From Umezawaea tangerina (GTDB lineage Bacteria; Actinomycetota; Actinomycetes; Mycobacteriales; Pseudonocardiaceae): DNA of 64,000 bases. The notes below the pieces were generated by a model. It worked only from the letters and a program-made list of their open reading frames with translations. It had not been told where the DNA came from and ran no database searches. The position numbers and the translations under genes were made by a program. The DNA lies in NCBI RefSeq assembly GCF_003002815.1, contig NZ_PVTF01000002.1:744001-808000 (forward strand). The letters run 5' to 3'. Positions 7,794 to 15,760 of this stretch are shown in pieces; within the stretch, counting starts at the first letter, position 1; each line of letters begins with the position of its first letter.

Positions 7794-8672
7794 TCACGCC
7801 AGCACGGCGGGCTTCAGCACCTCCTCGCACCACTGGCGGAAACCGGTCGGGCTGGTGGACTCCGGCGTGCGCGGCTCGGCGTTGTCGAGGCCGTTGTCCT
7901 TGGCCGCCACCATGTCGACGTAGCTCTGGGCCATCGCCTCGGACATGCCGCGAGCGACCATCGTCGGCTTCAGCACGTCGAGCGGGGTCCGCTCGAAGCG
8001 CACCGGCCTGCCGAGCACCTCCGCCATGATCCGCGCCATGTCCTCGCCGGACAGGTCCTCCGGGCCGAGCACCGCGACGCTGCCGGTCCCGGTCCAGGAG
8101 TGGTCGAGCAGCAGCCGGACGGCGGCCGCGGCGATGTCGCGGGTGGCGCAGGTCGGCGCCTTCAGGTCGCCCGACAGCGGCAGCGAGAACACGCCCTCGT
8201 CCCGGATCCGGTCGACCTGGCGCAGGGCGTTGTCCATGAACGAGGGCAGCACGAGCGCGCGGTAGGCCACGCCCGTGGCGGCGATCGCGTCGTCCATCGC
8301 GAGCGTCGCCGTCACGTGACCGGCGTTGCCGGGCACACCGCGGCCCAGCGCGGAGACGCCCACCACCCGGCTGACGCCGTGGCGGGTGAAGGCCTTGAGG
8401 GCGGGCCGGGAGAAGCCGACGTAGGCCTCCTCGGGGCTGGTGGCGCGCGGGTCGGCCGAGACCAGCCAGAACACGGAGTCGGCGCCGTCGAACGCGCGGT
8501 CGAGCACGTCGGCGTCGCCGTGCGACCCCCGCACGACCTCGACCCGGTCGCGCACCCCCTCGGCCAGCCGGGAGGGGTCGCGGGCGATCACGCGGACGGG
8601 CTCGCCGCGGTCGACGACGCCGTCGAGGACCTGGCGGCCGATCTGGCCCGCGGGAGTCGTGATGACGATCAT
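7794..8672 (-). CDS. NAD(P)H-binding NmrA-like oxidoreductase
   Basis: 292 residues from ATG 8672, chosen because GGAG lies just upstream and the protein then opens on the Rossmann strand MIVITTPAGQIGRQVLDGVVDRGE. The nucleotide motif TPAGQIG replaces the classical GxxGxxG, as in NmrA/QOR2-type atypical SDRs. DADSVFWLVSAD and VVGVSALGRG follow at the expected spacing, and no YxxxK pair is obvious. Such proteins bind NAD(P)H and act as quinone reductases or redox sensors. It is divergent from the LysR gene, which probably controls it. Confidence 0.8.
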   Translation of the reverse strand: MIVITTPAGQIGRQVLDGVVDRGEPVRVIARDPSRLAEGVRDRVEVVRGSHGDADVLDRAFDGADSVFWLVSADPRATSPEEAYVGFSRPALKAFTRHGVSRVVGVSALGRGVPGNAGHVTATLAMDDAIAATGVAYRALVLPSFMDNALRQVDRIRDEGVFSLPLSGDLKAPTCATRDIAAAAVRLLLDHSWTGTGSVAVLGPEDLSGEDMARIMAEVLGRPVRFERTPLDVLKPTMVARGMSEAMAQSYVDMVAAKDNGLDNAEPRTPESTSPTGFRQWCEEVLKPAVLA

Positions 8673-8822
8673 GGTGTCTCCAGTGGAGTGTCGGGTTCCA
8701 TCGCCTCCGGAGGAGGCGGTGCGGGCTGCTCCCCCACCTTGCGGCCGACCGCGGGGCGGGGTCCAATACCTGTTCCGCACGGCAATGCGTTCCAGGCATG
8801 AGCGCAGCTCAAAGCACACGGC

Positions 8823-8828
8823 TACGCT
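8823..8828 (+). promoter_or_regulatory. -10 box 6 nt before the LysR start (leaderless)
   Basis: TACGCT ends 6 nt before ATG 8835 and there is no purine-rich ribosome site, which predicts a leaderless transcript for the LysR gene. Confidence 0.5.
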
Positions 8829-8834
8829 GACGTC

Positions 8835-9824
8835 ATGCCCGAGTCAGCACCCGCGCCGATCGACCTCGACCTGAGGCTGGTGCGGTACTTCACCGCCGTC
8901 GCCGAGCACCGGCACTTCGGCCGCGCCGCCGGGGCGCTGCACATCACCCAGCCGTCGCTGAGCAGGCAGGTGCACCAGCTCGAACGGGTGCTCGGCGCGC
9001 GCCTGTTCGACCGCACCCCGCAGGGCACCCTGCTCACCGAGGCGGGCGAGGTGTTCCTGCCGCGCGCCAAGGCGTTGCTGCGGTCCGCGGCCCAGGCCGC
9101 CGTCGAGACCCGCGCCGCCGCGCGGCCCAGCCGGTTCACCATCGGCCACACCACGGGCCTCGACGTGGGCCCCGCGGTGCGCGAGCTGCGCCGCACGCAC
9201 CCCGACGCCGACGTGCACACCCTGCACCTGGCCTGGGACCAGCCGCGCGGGGCGCTGCTCGACCACCGGGTGGACGCCGTCGTGTGCAGGCTGCCGCTGG
9301 GCACCGAGCGGCTGCGCGTGGAGGTGCTGTTCGACGAGCCGAGGCTGCTGCTGCTCCCCCGCCACCACCGGCTGGCGGGCCGGGAGTCGGTCACCCTGGA
9401 CGACATCGCCGACGAGCCGCTGCCCCGGCTGGCCGACCCGGAGTGGAACGCCTACTGGCGCATCGACCCCCGCCCCGACGGCACGCCTGCGCCCGACGGC
9501 CCGTTCGTCGAGGCCATCGAGGACAAGCTCGAGCTCATCGCGGCGGGCCAGGCGGTGGCGATCGTGGCGGCGAGCCTGGGCGCGCTGCGCCTGCAGCCCG
9601 AGCTCACCACCGTCCCGCTGCACGGCGTCGACCCCGGCCACGTCGTGCTGGCGACCCGCGCCGACGACCGCGACCGCCTCGTGGCCGCGTTCCGCAAGTG
9701 CGCCCACACCCACCTGGCCGCCGCTCGGGACCGACCCCGCGGCACGACGGTGGCCGCCGGTGCGGAACCCGTGGAGGATCGGGGTGACGGATCCCCACGA
9801 GCGGAGGCGGCCCGCGATGGCTGA
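8835..9824 (+). CDS. LysR-family transcriptional regulator
   Basis: 329 residues. The N-terminal helix-turn-helix is textbook Lys[36 protein letters not shown], then [19 protein letters not shown]. The effector domain follows ([20 protein letters not shown] ... [10 protein letters not shown] ... [12 protein letters not shown] ... [12 protein letters not shown]). An extra ~30-residue charged tail ([22 protein letters not shown]) extends past the usual end and overlaps the start of the clp gene by 8 nt. By the usual LysR arrangement it regulates the divergent NmrA-like gene. The overlap also ties expression of the Clp ATPase to this regulator's mRNA. Confidence 0.9.
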   Translation: MPESAPAPIDLDLRLVRYFTAVAEHRHFGRAAGALHITQPSLSRQVHQLERVLGARLFDRTPQGTLLTEAGEVFLPRAKALLRSAAQAAVETRAAARPSRFTIGHTTGLDVGPAVRELRRTHPDADVHTLHLAWDQPRGALLDHRVDAVVCRLPLGTERLRVEVLFDEPRLLLLPRHHRLAGRESVTLDDIADEPLPRLADPEWNAYWRIDPRPDGTPAPDGPFVEAIEDKLELIAAGQAVAIVAASLGALRLQPELTTVPLHGVDPGHVVLATRADDRDRLVAAFRKCAHTHLAAARDRPRGTTVAAGAEPVEDRGDGSPRAEAARDG

Positions 9825-11838
9825 CGACTGGTTCGACTCGCTGGACGACCTGGTCGGCAGGCTCTTCGGCGGGCTGGGAGGTCCGGGGCGGACCGGGTCG
9901 TCGACCAGGCGCACCGACAGCTTCGGCCGCGACCTGACCGCCGAGGCGCGCGACGGCCTGCTGGACCCGGTGGTCGGGCGCGACGACGTGATCGACGAGG
10001 TGCTGGAGGTGCTGTCCCGGCGCACCAAGAACAACCCGGTGCTGATCGGCGACCCCGGCGTCGGCAAGACCGCGATCGTCGAGGGCATCGCGCAGCGGAT
10101 GGCGGGCGGCGAGGTGCCCGCCACGCTGGAGGGCAGGCGGCTGATCTCGCTGGACCTGGCGGGCATGGTGGCCGGGTCGAAGTACCGCGGCGAGTTCGAG
10201 GAACGCCTCCAGGGCGTGATCGACGAGGTGTCGGTGGCCAACCGGATGGTGGTGCTGTTCATCGACGAGCTGCACACGCTGGTGGGCGCGGGCAGTGCCG
10301 AGGGCGCGCCGATGGACGCCGCGAACATGCTCAAGCCCGCGTTGAGCGGCGGCAGGCTCCAGGTCGTCGGGGCGACCACCGTGGAGGACTACCGGCGCCA
10401 CATCGCGAAGGACCCCGCGCTGGAGCGGCGCTTCCAGCCGATCCTGGTCGCCGAGCCCTCGCGCGAGCAGGCCGTCGAGATCCTGCGGGGACTGCGCGGC
10501 CGCTACGAGAGCCACCACGGCGTGCGCGTCACCGACGAGGCGCTCGTCGCCGCCGTGGAGCTGTCCACCCGCTACATCGCCGACCGGTTCCTGCCCGACA
10601 AGGCCGTCGACCTGGTCGACCGCGCCGGGTCGCGGGTGCGGCTGCGGGAGAAGTCCGCGGCGCCTGACCCGGCCCCGTTGCAACGGCGGGTCGCCAACCT
10701 CGAACGGGAGATCGCCGCCGCCACCGCGCAGGACGACGACGGGCGCGTGCTCTACCTGGAGGACGAGCTGGCCCGCGCGACCGCCGACCTGGAGACGGCG
10801 CGCGCCGCCATGGTCGACGCGCCGACGGTGGACGCCGACGACGTGGCCGAGGTGGTCTCGCGCAGCACCGGCATCCCGGTCTCCCGGCTCACCGAGGCCG
10901 AGCGGCACCGCCTGCTGCACCTGGAGGAGCACCTGCACCAGCGGATCGTGGGCCAGGACGAGGCCGTCGAGGCGGTCGCCGACGCCGTCCGGCAGGGCCG
11001 CGCGGGCCTCAAGCACCCGAACCGGCCGATCGGCTCGTTCCTGTTCCTCGGTCCCACCGGCGTCGGCAAGACCGAGGTGGCGCGCGCCCTCGCCGAGGCG
11101 CTGTTCGGCTCGCGCGACCGGCTGATCCGCTTCGACATGAGCGAGTTCTCCCAACAGCACACCGTGACCCGGCTGACCGGTGCCCCTCCCGGCTACGTCG
11201 GCTACGACGACGCGGGCCAGCTCACCGGCGCAGTCCGCCGCACGCCGTACTCGGTGCTGCTGCTGGACGAGATCGAGAAGGCCCACCCCGACGTGTTCAA
11301 CACCCTGCTCCAGGTGCTCGACGCCGGACGGCTCACCGACGCCCAGGGCCGCACCGCCGACTTCGCCAACACCGCGATCATCATGACCAGCAACATCGGC
11401 GCCGAGCAGCTGCTGGCCGCCGCGTCCTCGGGCCGTTCGGCGGAGGACGTGCGCGAACCGCTGATGACGACCGTGCGCCGCTACTTCCGCCCCGAGTTCC
11501 TCAACCGGCTCGACGAGATCATCCTGTTCCGCGGGCTGGACGCCGACCAGCTGCGGCAGATCACCGGGCTGCTGCTGGAGGAGACGCGGGAACGGTTGCT
11601 GGAGCAGGACATCACGCTGGAGGTCGACGAGCAGGCGGTGGACTGGCTGGCGGCGCGCGGCTACGCCCCCGAGCACGGCGCCCGCCCGCTGCGCCGGACG
11701 ATCGGCCGCGAGCTGGACCGCAGGCTGTCCCGAGCCCTGCTCGCCGGGGAGCTGCGCGGCGGCCAGCACGTGGTCGTCGGCATCACCGACTCGGCGCCGA
11801 CGCTGGCGGTCACCGACCGGGAGACCGGACAGGAGTAG
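9817..11838 (+). CDS. Clp/Hsp100 two-domain ATPase (ClpC/ClpA-like) without the N-domain
   Basis: 673 residues from ATG 9817, with GGAGG upstream; the start overlaps the LysR stop. NBD1 has Walker A GDPGVGKT (~residue 78), Walker [10 protein letters not shown] (~149) and the pore-type sequence [13 protein letters not shown] short middle segment (~285-345) is followed by [11 protein letters not shown] and NBD2 with GPTGVGKTE (~412) and [16 protein letters not shown] ClpC/ClpA-type D2-small domain ends the protein. The usual ~150-residue Clp N-domain is missing; instead there are ~35 residues ([19 protein letters not shown]). It unfolds proteins, probably for ClpP or for disaggregation, with altered substrate selection. 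Family call is certain; subfamily is less so. Confidence 0.9.
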   Translation: MADDWFDSLDDLVGRLFGGLGGPGRTGSSTRRTDSFGRDLTAEARDGLLDPVVGRDDVIDEVLEVLSRRTKNNPVLIGDPGVGKTAIVEGIAQRMAGGEVPATLEGRRLISLDLAGMVAGSKYRGEFEERLQGVIDEVSVANRMVVLFIDELHTLVGAGSAEGAPMDAANMLKPALSGGRLQVVGATTVEDYRRHIAKDPALERRFQPILVAEPSREQAVEILRGLRGRYESHHGVRVTDEALVAAVELSTRYIADRFLPDKAVDLVDRAGSRVRLREKSAAPDPAPLQRRVANLEREIAAATAQDDDGRVLYLEDELARATADLETARAAMVDAPTVDADDVAEVVSRSTGIPVSRLTEAERHRLLHLEEHLHQRIVGQDEAVEAVADAVRQGRAGLKHPNRPIGSFLFLGPTGVGKTEVARALAEALFGSRDRLIRFDMSEFSQQHTVTRLTGAPPGYVGYDDAGQLTGAVRRTPYSVLLLDEIEKAHPDVFNTLLQVLDAGRLTDAQGRTADFANTAIIMTSNIGAEQLLAAASSGRSAEDVREPLMTTVRRYFRPEFLNRLDEIILFRGLDADQLRQITGLLLEETRERLLEQDITLEVDEQAVDWLAARGYAPEHGARPLRRTIGRELDRRLSRALLAGELRGGQHVVVGITDSAPTLAVTDRETGQE

Positions 11839-11889
11839 TCCGGAGTGGACGATTCCGGCGAACGCCCCTCACCGTCGCGGGCTCGGCGC

Positions 11890-11895
11890 TAGGGT
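11890..11895 (+). promoter_or_regulatory. -10 box 6 nt before GTG 11902 (leaderless)
   Basis: TAGGGT lies 6 nt before the GTG start of the acidic hypothetical protein, with no ribosome site between. Confidence 0.45.
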
Positions 11896-11901
11896 GCCCC
11901 G

Positions 11902-12366
11902 GTGGACTACGCGGAGCTGGCGAACGATGTGCTGCAACGGGTCATCGCCGCGAGCGAGGACGACCTCCTGGCGTTCGCCAAGGACACCGTGACCCGGCTG
12001 GTGCGCGAGGAACAGCTGGAGGACGCCGACGAGGACGAGCTGACCGAGGAGGCGTGGGCGGCGCTCACCACGGCCCGCGCGACCGTCCTGACGGGCACGG
12101 CGACCGAGCTGCGCGCGCTGCTGACGACGGTCGACGAGGGCATCCTCGCGGAGGAGGACCTCGACGGCGGGGTGATCGCCGTGCTCTCGGCGATCGAGCA
12201 CTGGACGACCTTCCTGGAGGAGGGACGGCGGGGCGAGCTGTACGAGCTGGCGATCCGGTCCATCGAGGACGTGGACCACCAGGAGACCGCGGACCTGGAC
12301 GACTTCCTGGCCGGCCCCGCGATGGCGGCAGAGTACGAGCGGATCCGGCGGGCCCTGACGCCCTGA
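11902..12366 (+). CDS. Acidic helical hypothetical protein
   Basis: 154 residues, GTG start at 11902, strongly acidic and almost wholly helical (MDYAELANDVLQRVIAASEDDLLAFAKDTVTRLV ... EDADEDELTEEAWAALTTARATVLTG). No signal peptide, membrane segment or metal motif is visible, and I do not recognise the family. It starts 63 nt after the clp stop, with its own leaderless-type -10 box, so it may be separately transcribed. It is convergent with the quinone-oxidoreductase gene. Confidence 0.65.
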   Translation: MDYAELANDVLQRVIAASEDDLLAFAKDTVTRLVREEQLEDADEDELTEEAWAALTTARATVLTGTATELRALLTTVDEGILAEEDLDGGVIAVLSAIEHWTTFLEEGRRGELYELAIRSIEDVDHQETADLDDFLAGPAMAAEYERIRRALTP

Positions 12367-12368
12367 GC

Positions 12369-12384
12369 GCCCGGACGTCCGGGC
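12369..12384. terminator. 16-bp GC palindrome between convergent genes
   Basis: GCCCGGACGTCCGGGC is a perfect palindrome immediately after the stop codon at 12366 and 10 nt past the stop of the convergent quinone-reductase gene. It can fold as a short hairpin for either direction. Confidence 0.4.
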
Positions 12385-12394
12385 CCGCGGAGCG

Positions 12395-13345
12395 TCACAG
12401 CACGAGCACCAGCTTGCCGCCCGCCCGGCGGGACCGGCTGAGCTCGGCCGCCTCCCGCACCCGGTCGAGCGGGTACGTGCGAGCGACCGGCACGACCAGC
12501 ACGCCCTCCCCCGCCAGCCGGGCGAACTCGTCCATCGCGTCGAAGCGCAGCTCGGTGCTGGTCCGGACGCCCAGCTCGGCCGCGGCGGCGAAGTCCGAGA
12601 CGGTGACGACGTGGTCGGCGTCGCCGGTCAGCCCGACCAGCGTCGGCAACGCCCCGGAGGCCGGGCCCGCCTGGTCGGGGCGGTCCACCCGGCCACCGGT
12701 CGGCGCCGCGTCCAGCGCCCGGTCGACCCGACCACCGGCGAGCGCGGCGACGCGTTCGGCCATCCCGTCGCCGTAACCGGTGACCGCGGCGCCCGCCTCC
12801 GCCAGCGCGGCGGCGCGCGTCGACCCGGCGGTCGCGACCACCCGGACACCGCGGTGCAGCGCGAGGCGCACCGCCGCCTCCCCCACGGTGGTGCCCGCGC
12901 CGTGGACGAGCAGCAGCTCGCCGGGCCGGACGCCGAGGGCGTCGAGCGCCCGCCACGCCGTCTCGGCCGCCAGCGGCAGCGCGGCGGCCTGCTCGTCGGC
13001 CAGCCCGTCGGGAACGCGGGCCCAGGCCGTCAGCAGCGCGTACTCGGCGGCACCCGCGGTCGGGCCGTCGAAGGCGGCCGGGCCGAACACGCGGTCGCCG
13101 ACCTCGACCCCGGTGACGCCCTCGCCGAGCGCGTCGACGACCCCCGCGACGTCGAGGCCGAACCCGCGCGGCAGCGGCGCCAGGCTGTCGGCGAAGAGAC
13201 CGTCGACGAGCGCCCAGTCGGCCGGGTTCAGGGCGCACGCCCGCACGGCGGCCCGGATCCGACCGGGTCCCGGCTCCGGCACCGGGACCTCGCGGAGCAC
13301 GACCACGTCCGGGGATCCGAACCGCTCGAACTGCAGTGCCTTCAC
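12395..13345 (-). CDS. Zinc-type alcohol dehydrogenase-like NADPH:quinone reductase
   Basis: 316 residues from GTG 13345, preceded by GGAGG at the ideal distance. It is an MDR-superfamily enzyme: MKALQFERFGSPDVVVLREVPVPEPGPG, then ACALNPADW, GFGLDVAGVVDALGEGVTG, a nucleotide fold (LLVHGAGTTVGEAAVRLALHRG with GAGxxxG) and VARTYPLDRVREAAEL near the end. The structural-zinc Cys cluster is absent, as in zinc-free QOR enzymes, which reduce quinones or enoyl compounds with NADPH. It is divergent from a TetR gene with two near-identical 22-bp inverted repeats between them, so induction by a TetR ligand, perhaps an electrophile or quinone, is likely. Confidence 0.85.
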   Translation of the reverse strand: MKALQFERFGSPDVVVLREVPVPEPGPGRIRAAVRACALNPADWALVDGLFADSLAPLPRGFGLDVAGVVDALGEGVTGVEVGDRVFGPAAFDGPTAGAAEYALLTAWARVPDGLADEQAAALPLAAETAWRALDALGVRPGELLLVHGAGTTVGEAAVRLALHRGVRVVATAGSTRAAALAEAGAAVTGYGDGMAERVAALAGGRVDRALDAAPTGGRVDRPDQAGPASGALPTLVGLTGDADHVVTVSDFAAAAELGVRTSTELRFDAMDEFARLAGEGVLVVPVARTYPLDRVREAAELSRSRRAGGKLVLVL

Positions 13346-13360
13346 GGCGGCCTCCGTTTT

Positions 13361-13382
13361 GATGACAGCATATGTTGTCATC
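13361..13382. promoter_or_regulatory. TetR operator, copy 1
   Basis: A 22-bp inverted repeat with one mismatch, half-site gatgacaRcat, 15 bp upstream of the quinone-reductase start. Confidence 0.75.
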
Positions 13383-13396
13383 AACGCTAGCACCGC

Positions 13397-13418
13397 GACG
13401 ACAGCGCCTGCTGTCATA
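13397..13418. promoter_or_regulatory. TetR operator, copy 2
   Basis: A second 22-bp site with the same pattern as copy 1 (gaYgacagc...gYtgtcat), 36 bp centre-to-centre. It overlaps the putative -10 (TATCCT, 13417-13422) of the tetR gene, consistent with autorepression. Confidence 0.75.
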
Positions 13419-13422
13419 TCCT
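13417..13422 (+). promoter_or_regulatory. -10 box 7 nt before the tetR start (leaderless)
   Basis: TATCCT followed by a 7-nt gap and ATG 13430; no ribosome site is present. Confidence 0.45.
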
Positions 13423-13429
13423 GTCGGGC

Positions 13430-14014
13430 ATGCCGAGATGGGAGTCCGACGCGCGGGGCAGGCTCGAACGGGCGGCGCTCGACCTGTTCGAGGCCCAGGG
13501 GTACGACCGCACCTCCGTCGCCCAGATCGCGCGCACCGCCGGCCTGACCGAGCGCTCCTTCTACCGCTACTTCCCCGACAAGCGGGAGGTCCTCTACGCG
13601 GGCGACGAGCTCGAGGCCCACCTCGTGGCCGGGGTCGAGAACGCCGACCCCGACCTCACGCCCCTCGACGCGCTGCTCACCGCCCTGGGCACCGCCGACG
13701 CGGTCTACCGCCCGCGCGAGTTCCTGCTGCGCCGCGCCGCGGTGATCGCCGCCAGCCCGGCGCTGGCCGAGCGCGACCTGATCAAGCTCGCCGACATCGC
13801 CGACGCGCTGGCGCCCGCGCTCGAACGCCGCGGCGTCGAGCCCGGCCGGGCGCGCTTCGTCATCGACCTGGCCATCGCGATCTCCCGGCGCGCCACCTCC
13901 CGGTGGCTGGTCACCCCGGACGCGTCCCTCGCCGAGCTCGTCGCCAGGGCCGCGGCGGAGCTGCGCGAGGAGGTCGCGCCGCGGGCCCCCGAGGCCGCCG
14001 CCCCGTTCGCGTGA
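13430..14014 (+). CDS. TetR-family regulator
   Basis: 194 residues. It has a clear TetR N-terminal HTH (LERAALDLFEAQGYDRTSVAQIARTAGLTERSFYRYFPDKREVLYAGDELEAHL). The ligand domain is helical with a short Ala/Pro tail. It is divergent from the quinone reductase with paired operators in the 84-bp gap, one of which covers its own promoter, so it most likely represses both genes. The ligand is unknown. Confidence 0.88.
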   Translation: MPRWESDARGRLERAALDLFEAQGYDRTSVAQIARTAGLTERSFYRYFPDKREVLYAGDELEAHLVAGVENADPDLTPLDALLTALGTADAVYRPREFLLRRAAVIAASPALAERDLIKLADIADALAPALERRGVEPGRARFVIDLAIAISRRATSRWLVTPDASLAELVARAAAELREEVAPRAPEAAAPFA

Positions 14015-14072
14015 ACCGGCCGTCCTCGTCCCGGCGGAGCCGTGGTGGGCGCGGGTAGCCTCGGGTTCGCCC

Positions 14073-15704
14073 ATGTCACACCGTGCGAAGGTGGCGCCCG
14101 TGCTGGATCGCCTCGTTGACAAGGTCCTCGGTCTGCCCGCGGCGGTGGTGCCGAAGCCGGTGGTGACCAGGGACCTCGTGATCCCGATGCCGGACGGGGC
14201 GCGGTTGCTGGCCGACCGGTACCGACCGCCGGGCACCGAGCCGCTGCCGGTGGTGCTGGTGCGGTCGCCCTACGGGCGCCGCGGGGCGATGGGGCTGCTG
14301 TTCGGGGCGGTGTTCGCCCGCCGGGGCTTCCAGGTCGTCGTGCAGAGCGTGCGCGGGACGTTCGGGTCCGGGGGCGAGTTCCGGGCGTTCCGGCAGGAGA
14401 AGGAGGACGGCCTGGCGACCGCGGCGTGGCTGCGGCAGCAGCCGTGGTGCGACGGCCGGTTGGCGATGGCGGGGGCCAGCTACCTCGGGCACACGCAGTG
14501 GGCGGTGGCGCCGTACCTGGACCCGCCGCTGGAGGCGATGTGCCTCGGCGTGACGGGGTCGGAGTTCACGACGGCGTTCTACCCCGGCGGGGTGTTGGCG
14601 TTGGACAACATGCTGTCCTGGTCGGCGACGATCGGGCGGCAGGAGGAGCGGTTCGCCGCTGTGCCGAACCCGGTGCAGACGAAGCGGACGCGCGCGGCGA
14701 TGTCGCACCTGCCGCTGCGGCACGCGGACGTGGCGGCGATCGGCAAGCCCGTGCCGTTCCTGGAGGACGTGACCACGCACGCCGAGTCGCCGGAGTCGTG
14801 GGCGGAGACGGACCACAGCGGTGGGCTGGACGCGTTGACGACACCGACGAGCATGGTCACGGGGTGGTACGACCTGTTCCTGGCCAGGCAGCTGCGCGAC
14901 TTCAAGGCGTTGCAGGCCGCGGGGACGCGGACGCGGTTGACGGTCGGGCCGTGGAAGCACGGGGAGCCCGCGAGCTTCCGGCCGATGGTGGCCGACCAGG
15001 CGTCCTGGCTAGCGGCGCACCTGCTGGACGACCGCGTCCAGCTGCGCCGCCCACCGGTGCGGATCTTCCTGCAGCGGGCGGACCGCTGGCTGGACTTCGA
15101 GCAGTGGCCGCCTGCGGAGTCGGAGCCGCGGTTCCTGCACCTGCGGGCGGCGGGAGGGCTCGCGGACGAGCGGCCGGGCGAGGCGACGCCGGACGTGTTC
15201 ACCTACGACCCGGCCGACCCGACGCCGACGGTCGGCGGGCCGATGCTCACCGGCGAGGCCAAGCAGCACGACAACAGGGCGGTGGAGGCGCGGTCGGACG
15301 TGCTCGTCTACACCGGGATGCCGCTGGAGCGGGACCTGGACGTAATCGGCGAGGTGTCGGCGACCGTGCACGTGCGCACCTCGACCGGGCACGCGGACGT
15401 GTTCGTGCGGCTGTGCGACGTGGACGCGAAGGGCGTGTCGCTCAACGTCACGGACGGCGTGCTGCGGCTGCCGACCGGGGACGGGATCGCCACCGCGGAG
15501 GTCGCGCTGGACCCGACCGCCTACCGGTTCCGGCGCGGGCACCGGCTCAGGGTGCAGGTGTCGGGAGGCGCGTTCCCGCGGTTCGCGCGCAACCACGGCA
15601 ACGGCCAGCCGACCGCGGACGCGGTGGCGGCGGTGCCGACCAGGTTCGAGGTGTTCCACGACCCGGAGCACCCGTCGGGGATCTCGCTGGCCGTGTTCGG
15701 CTGA
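14073..15704 (+). CDS. CocE/NonD family (S15-type) alpha/beta hydrolase
   Basis: 543 residues. The N-terminal half is an alpha/beta hydrolase: VIPMPDGARLLADRYRP, LVRSPYGRRG, VVVQSVRGTFGSGGEF, and the nucleophile elbow MAGASYLGHTQW (Ser in GxSYxG). VTGWYDLFL carries the acidic region and GPWKHGE the His. The C-terminal half is the jelly-roll domain of X-Pro dipeptidyl-peptidase/cocaine-esterase proteins (GEVSATVHVRTSTGHADVFVRLCDVDAKGVSLNVTDGVLR ... FPRFARNHGNG). It is a cytosolic esterase/acylase with no signal peptide. ATG 14073 lacks a good ribosome site; GTG 14100 is an alternative start. Substrate is unknown. Confidence 0.88.
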   Translation: MSHRAKVAPVLDRLVDKVLGLPAAVVPKPVVTRDLVIPMPDGARLLADRYRPPGTEPLPVVLVRSPYGRRGAMGLLFGAVFARRGFQVVVQSVRGTFGSGGEFRAFRQEKEDGLATAAWLRQQPWCDGRLAMAGASYLGHTQWAVAPYLDPPLEAMCLGVTGSEFTTAFYPGGVLALDNMLSWSATIGRQEERFAAVPNPVQTKRTRAAMSHLPLRHADVAAIGKPVPFLEDVTTHAESPESWAETDHSGGLDALTTPTSMVTGWYDLFLARQLRDFKALQAAGTRTRLTVGPWKHGEPASFRPMVADQASWLAAHLLDDRVQLRRPPVRIFLQRADRWLDFEQWPPAESEPRFLHLRAAGGLADERPGEATPDVFTYDPADPTPTVGGPMLTGEAKQHDNRAVEARSDVLVYTGMPLERDLDVIGEVSATVHVRTSTGHADVFVRLCDVDAKGVSLNVTDGVLRLPTGDGIATAEVALDPTAYRFRRGHRLRVQVSGGAFPRFARNHGNGQPTADAVAAVPTRFEVFHDPEHPSGISLAVFG

Positions 15705-15748
15705 GGCTTCCTGCGTTCGGCTGCTACCGGCCGGTCGGGTAACCCGGC

Positions 15749-15754
15749 TACCGT
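15749..15754 (+). promoter_or_regulatory. -10 box 6 nt before the GH5 start (leaderless)
   Basis: TACCGT lies 6 nt before ATG 15761, without a ribosome site. Confidence 0.45.
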
Positions 15755-15760
15755 CCTGAC

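Noticed and set aside
9604-11769. A 721-codon minus-strand frame antisense to the Clp ATPase
   Set aside because: It mirrors the Clp codons; no family features are visible and the Clp motifs on the plus strand are unambiguous.
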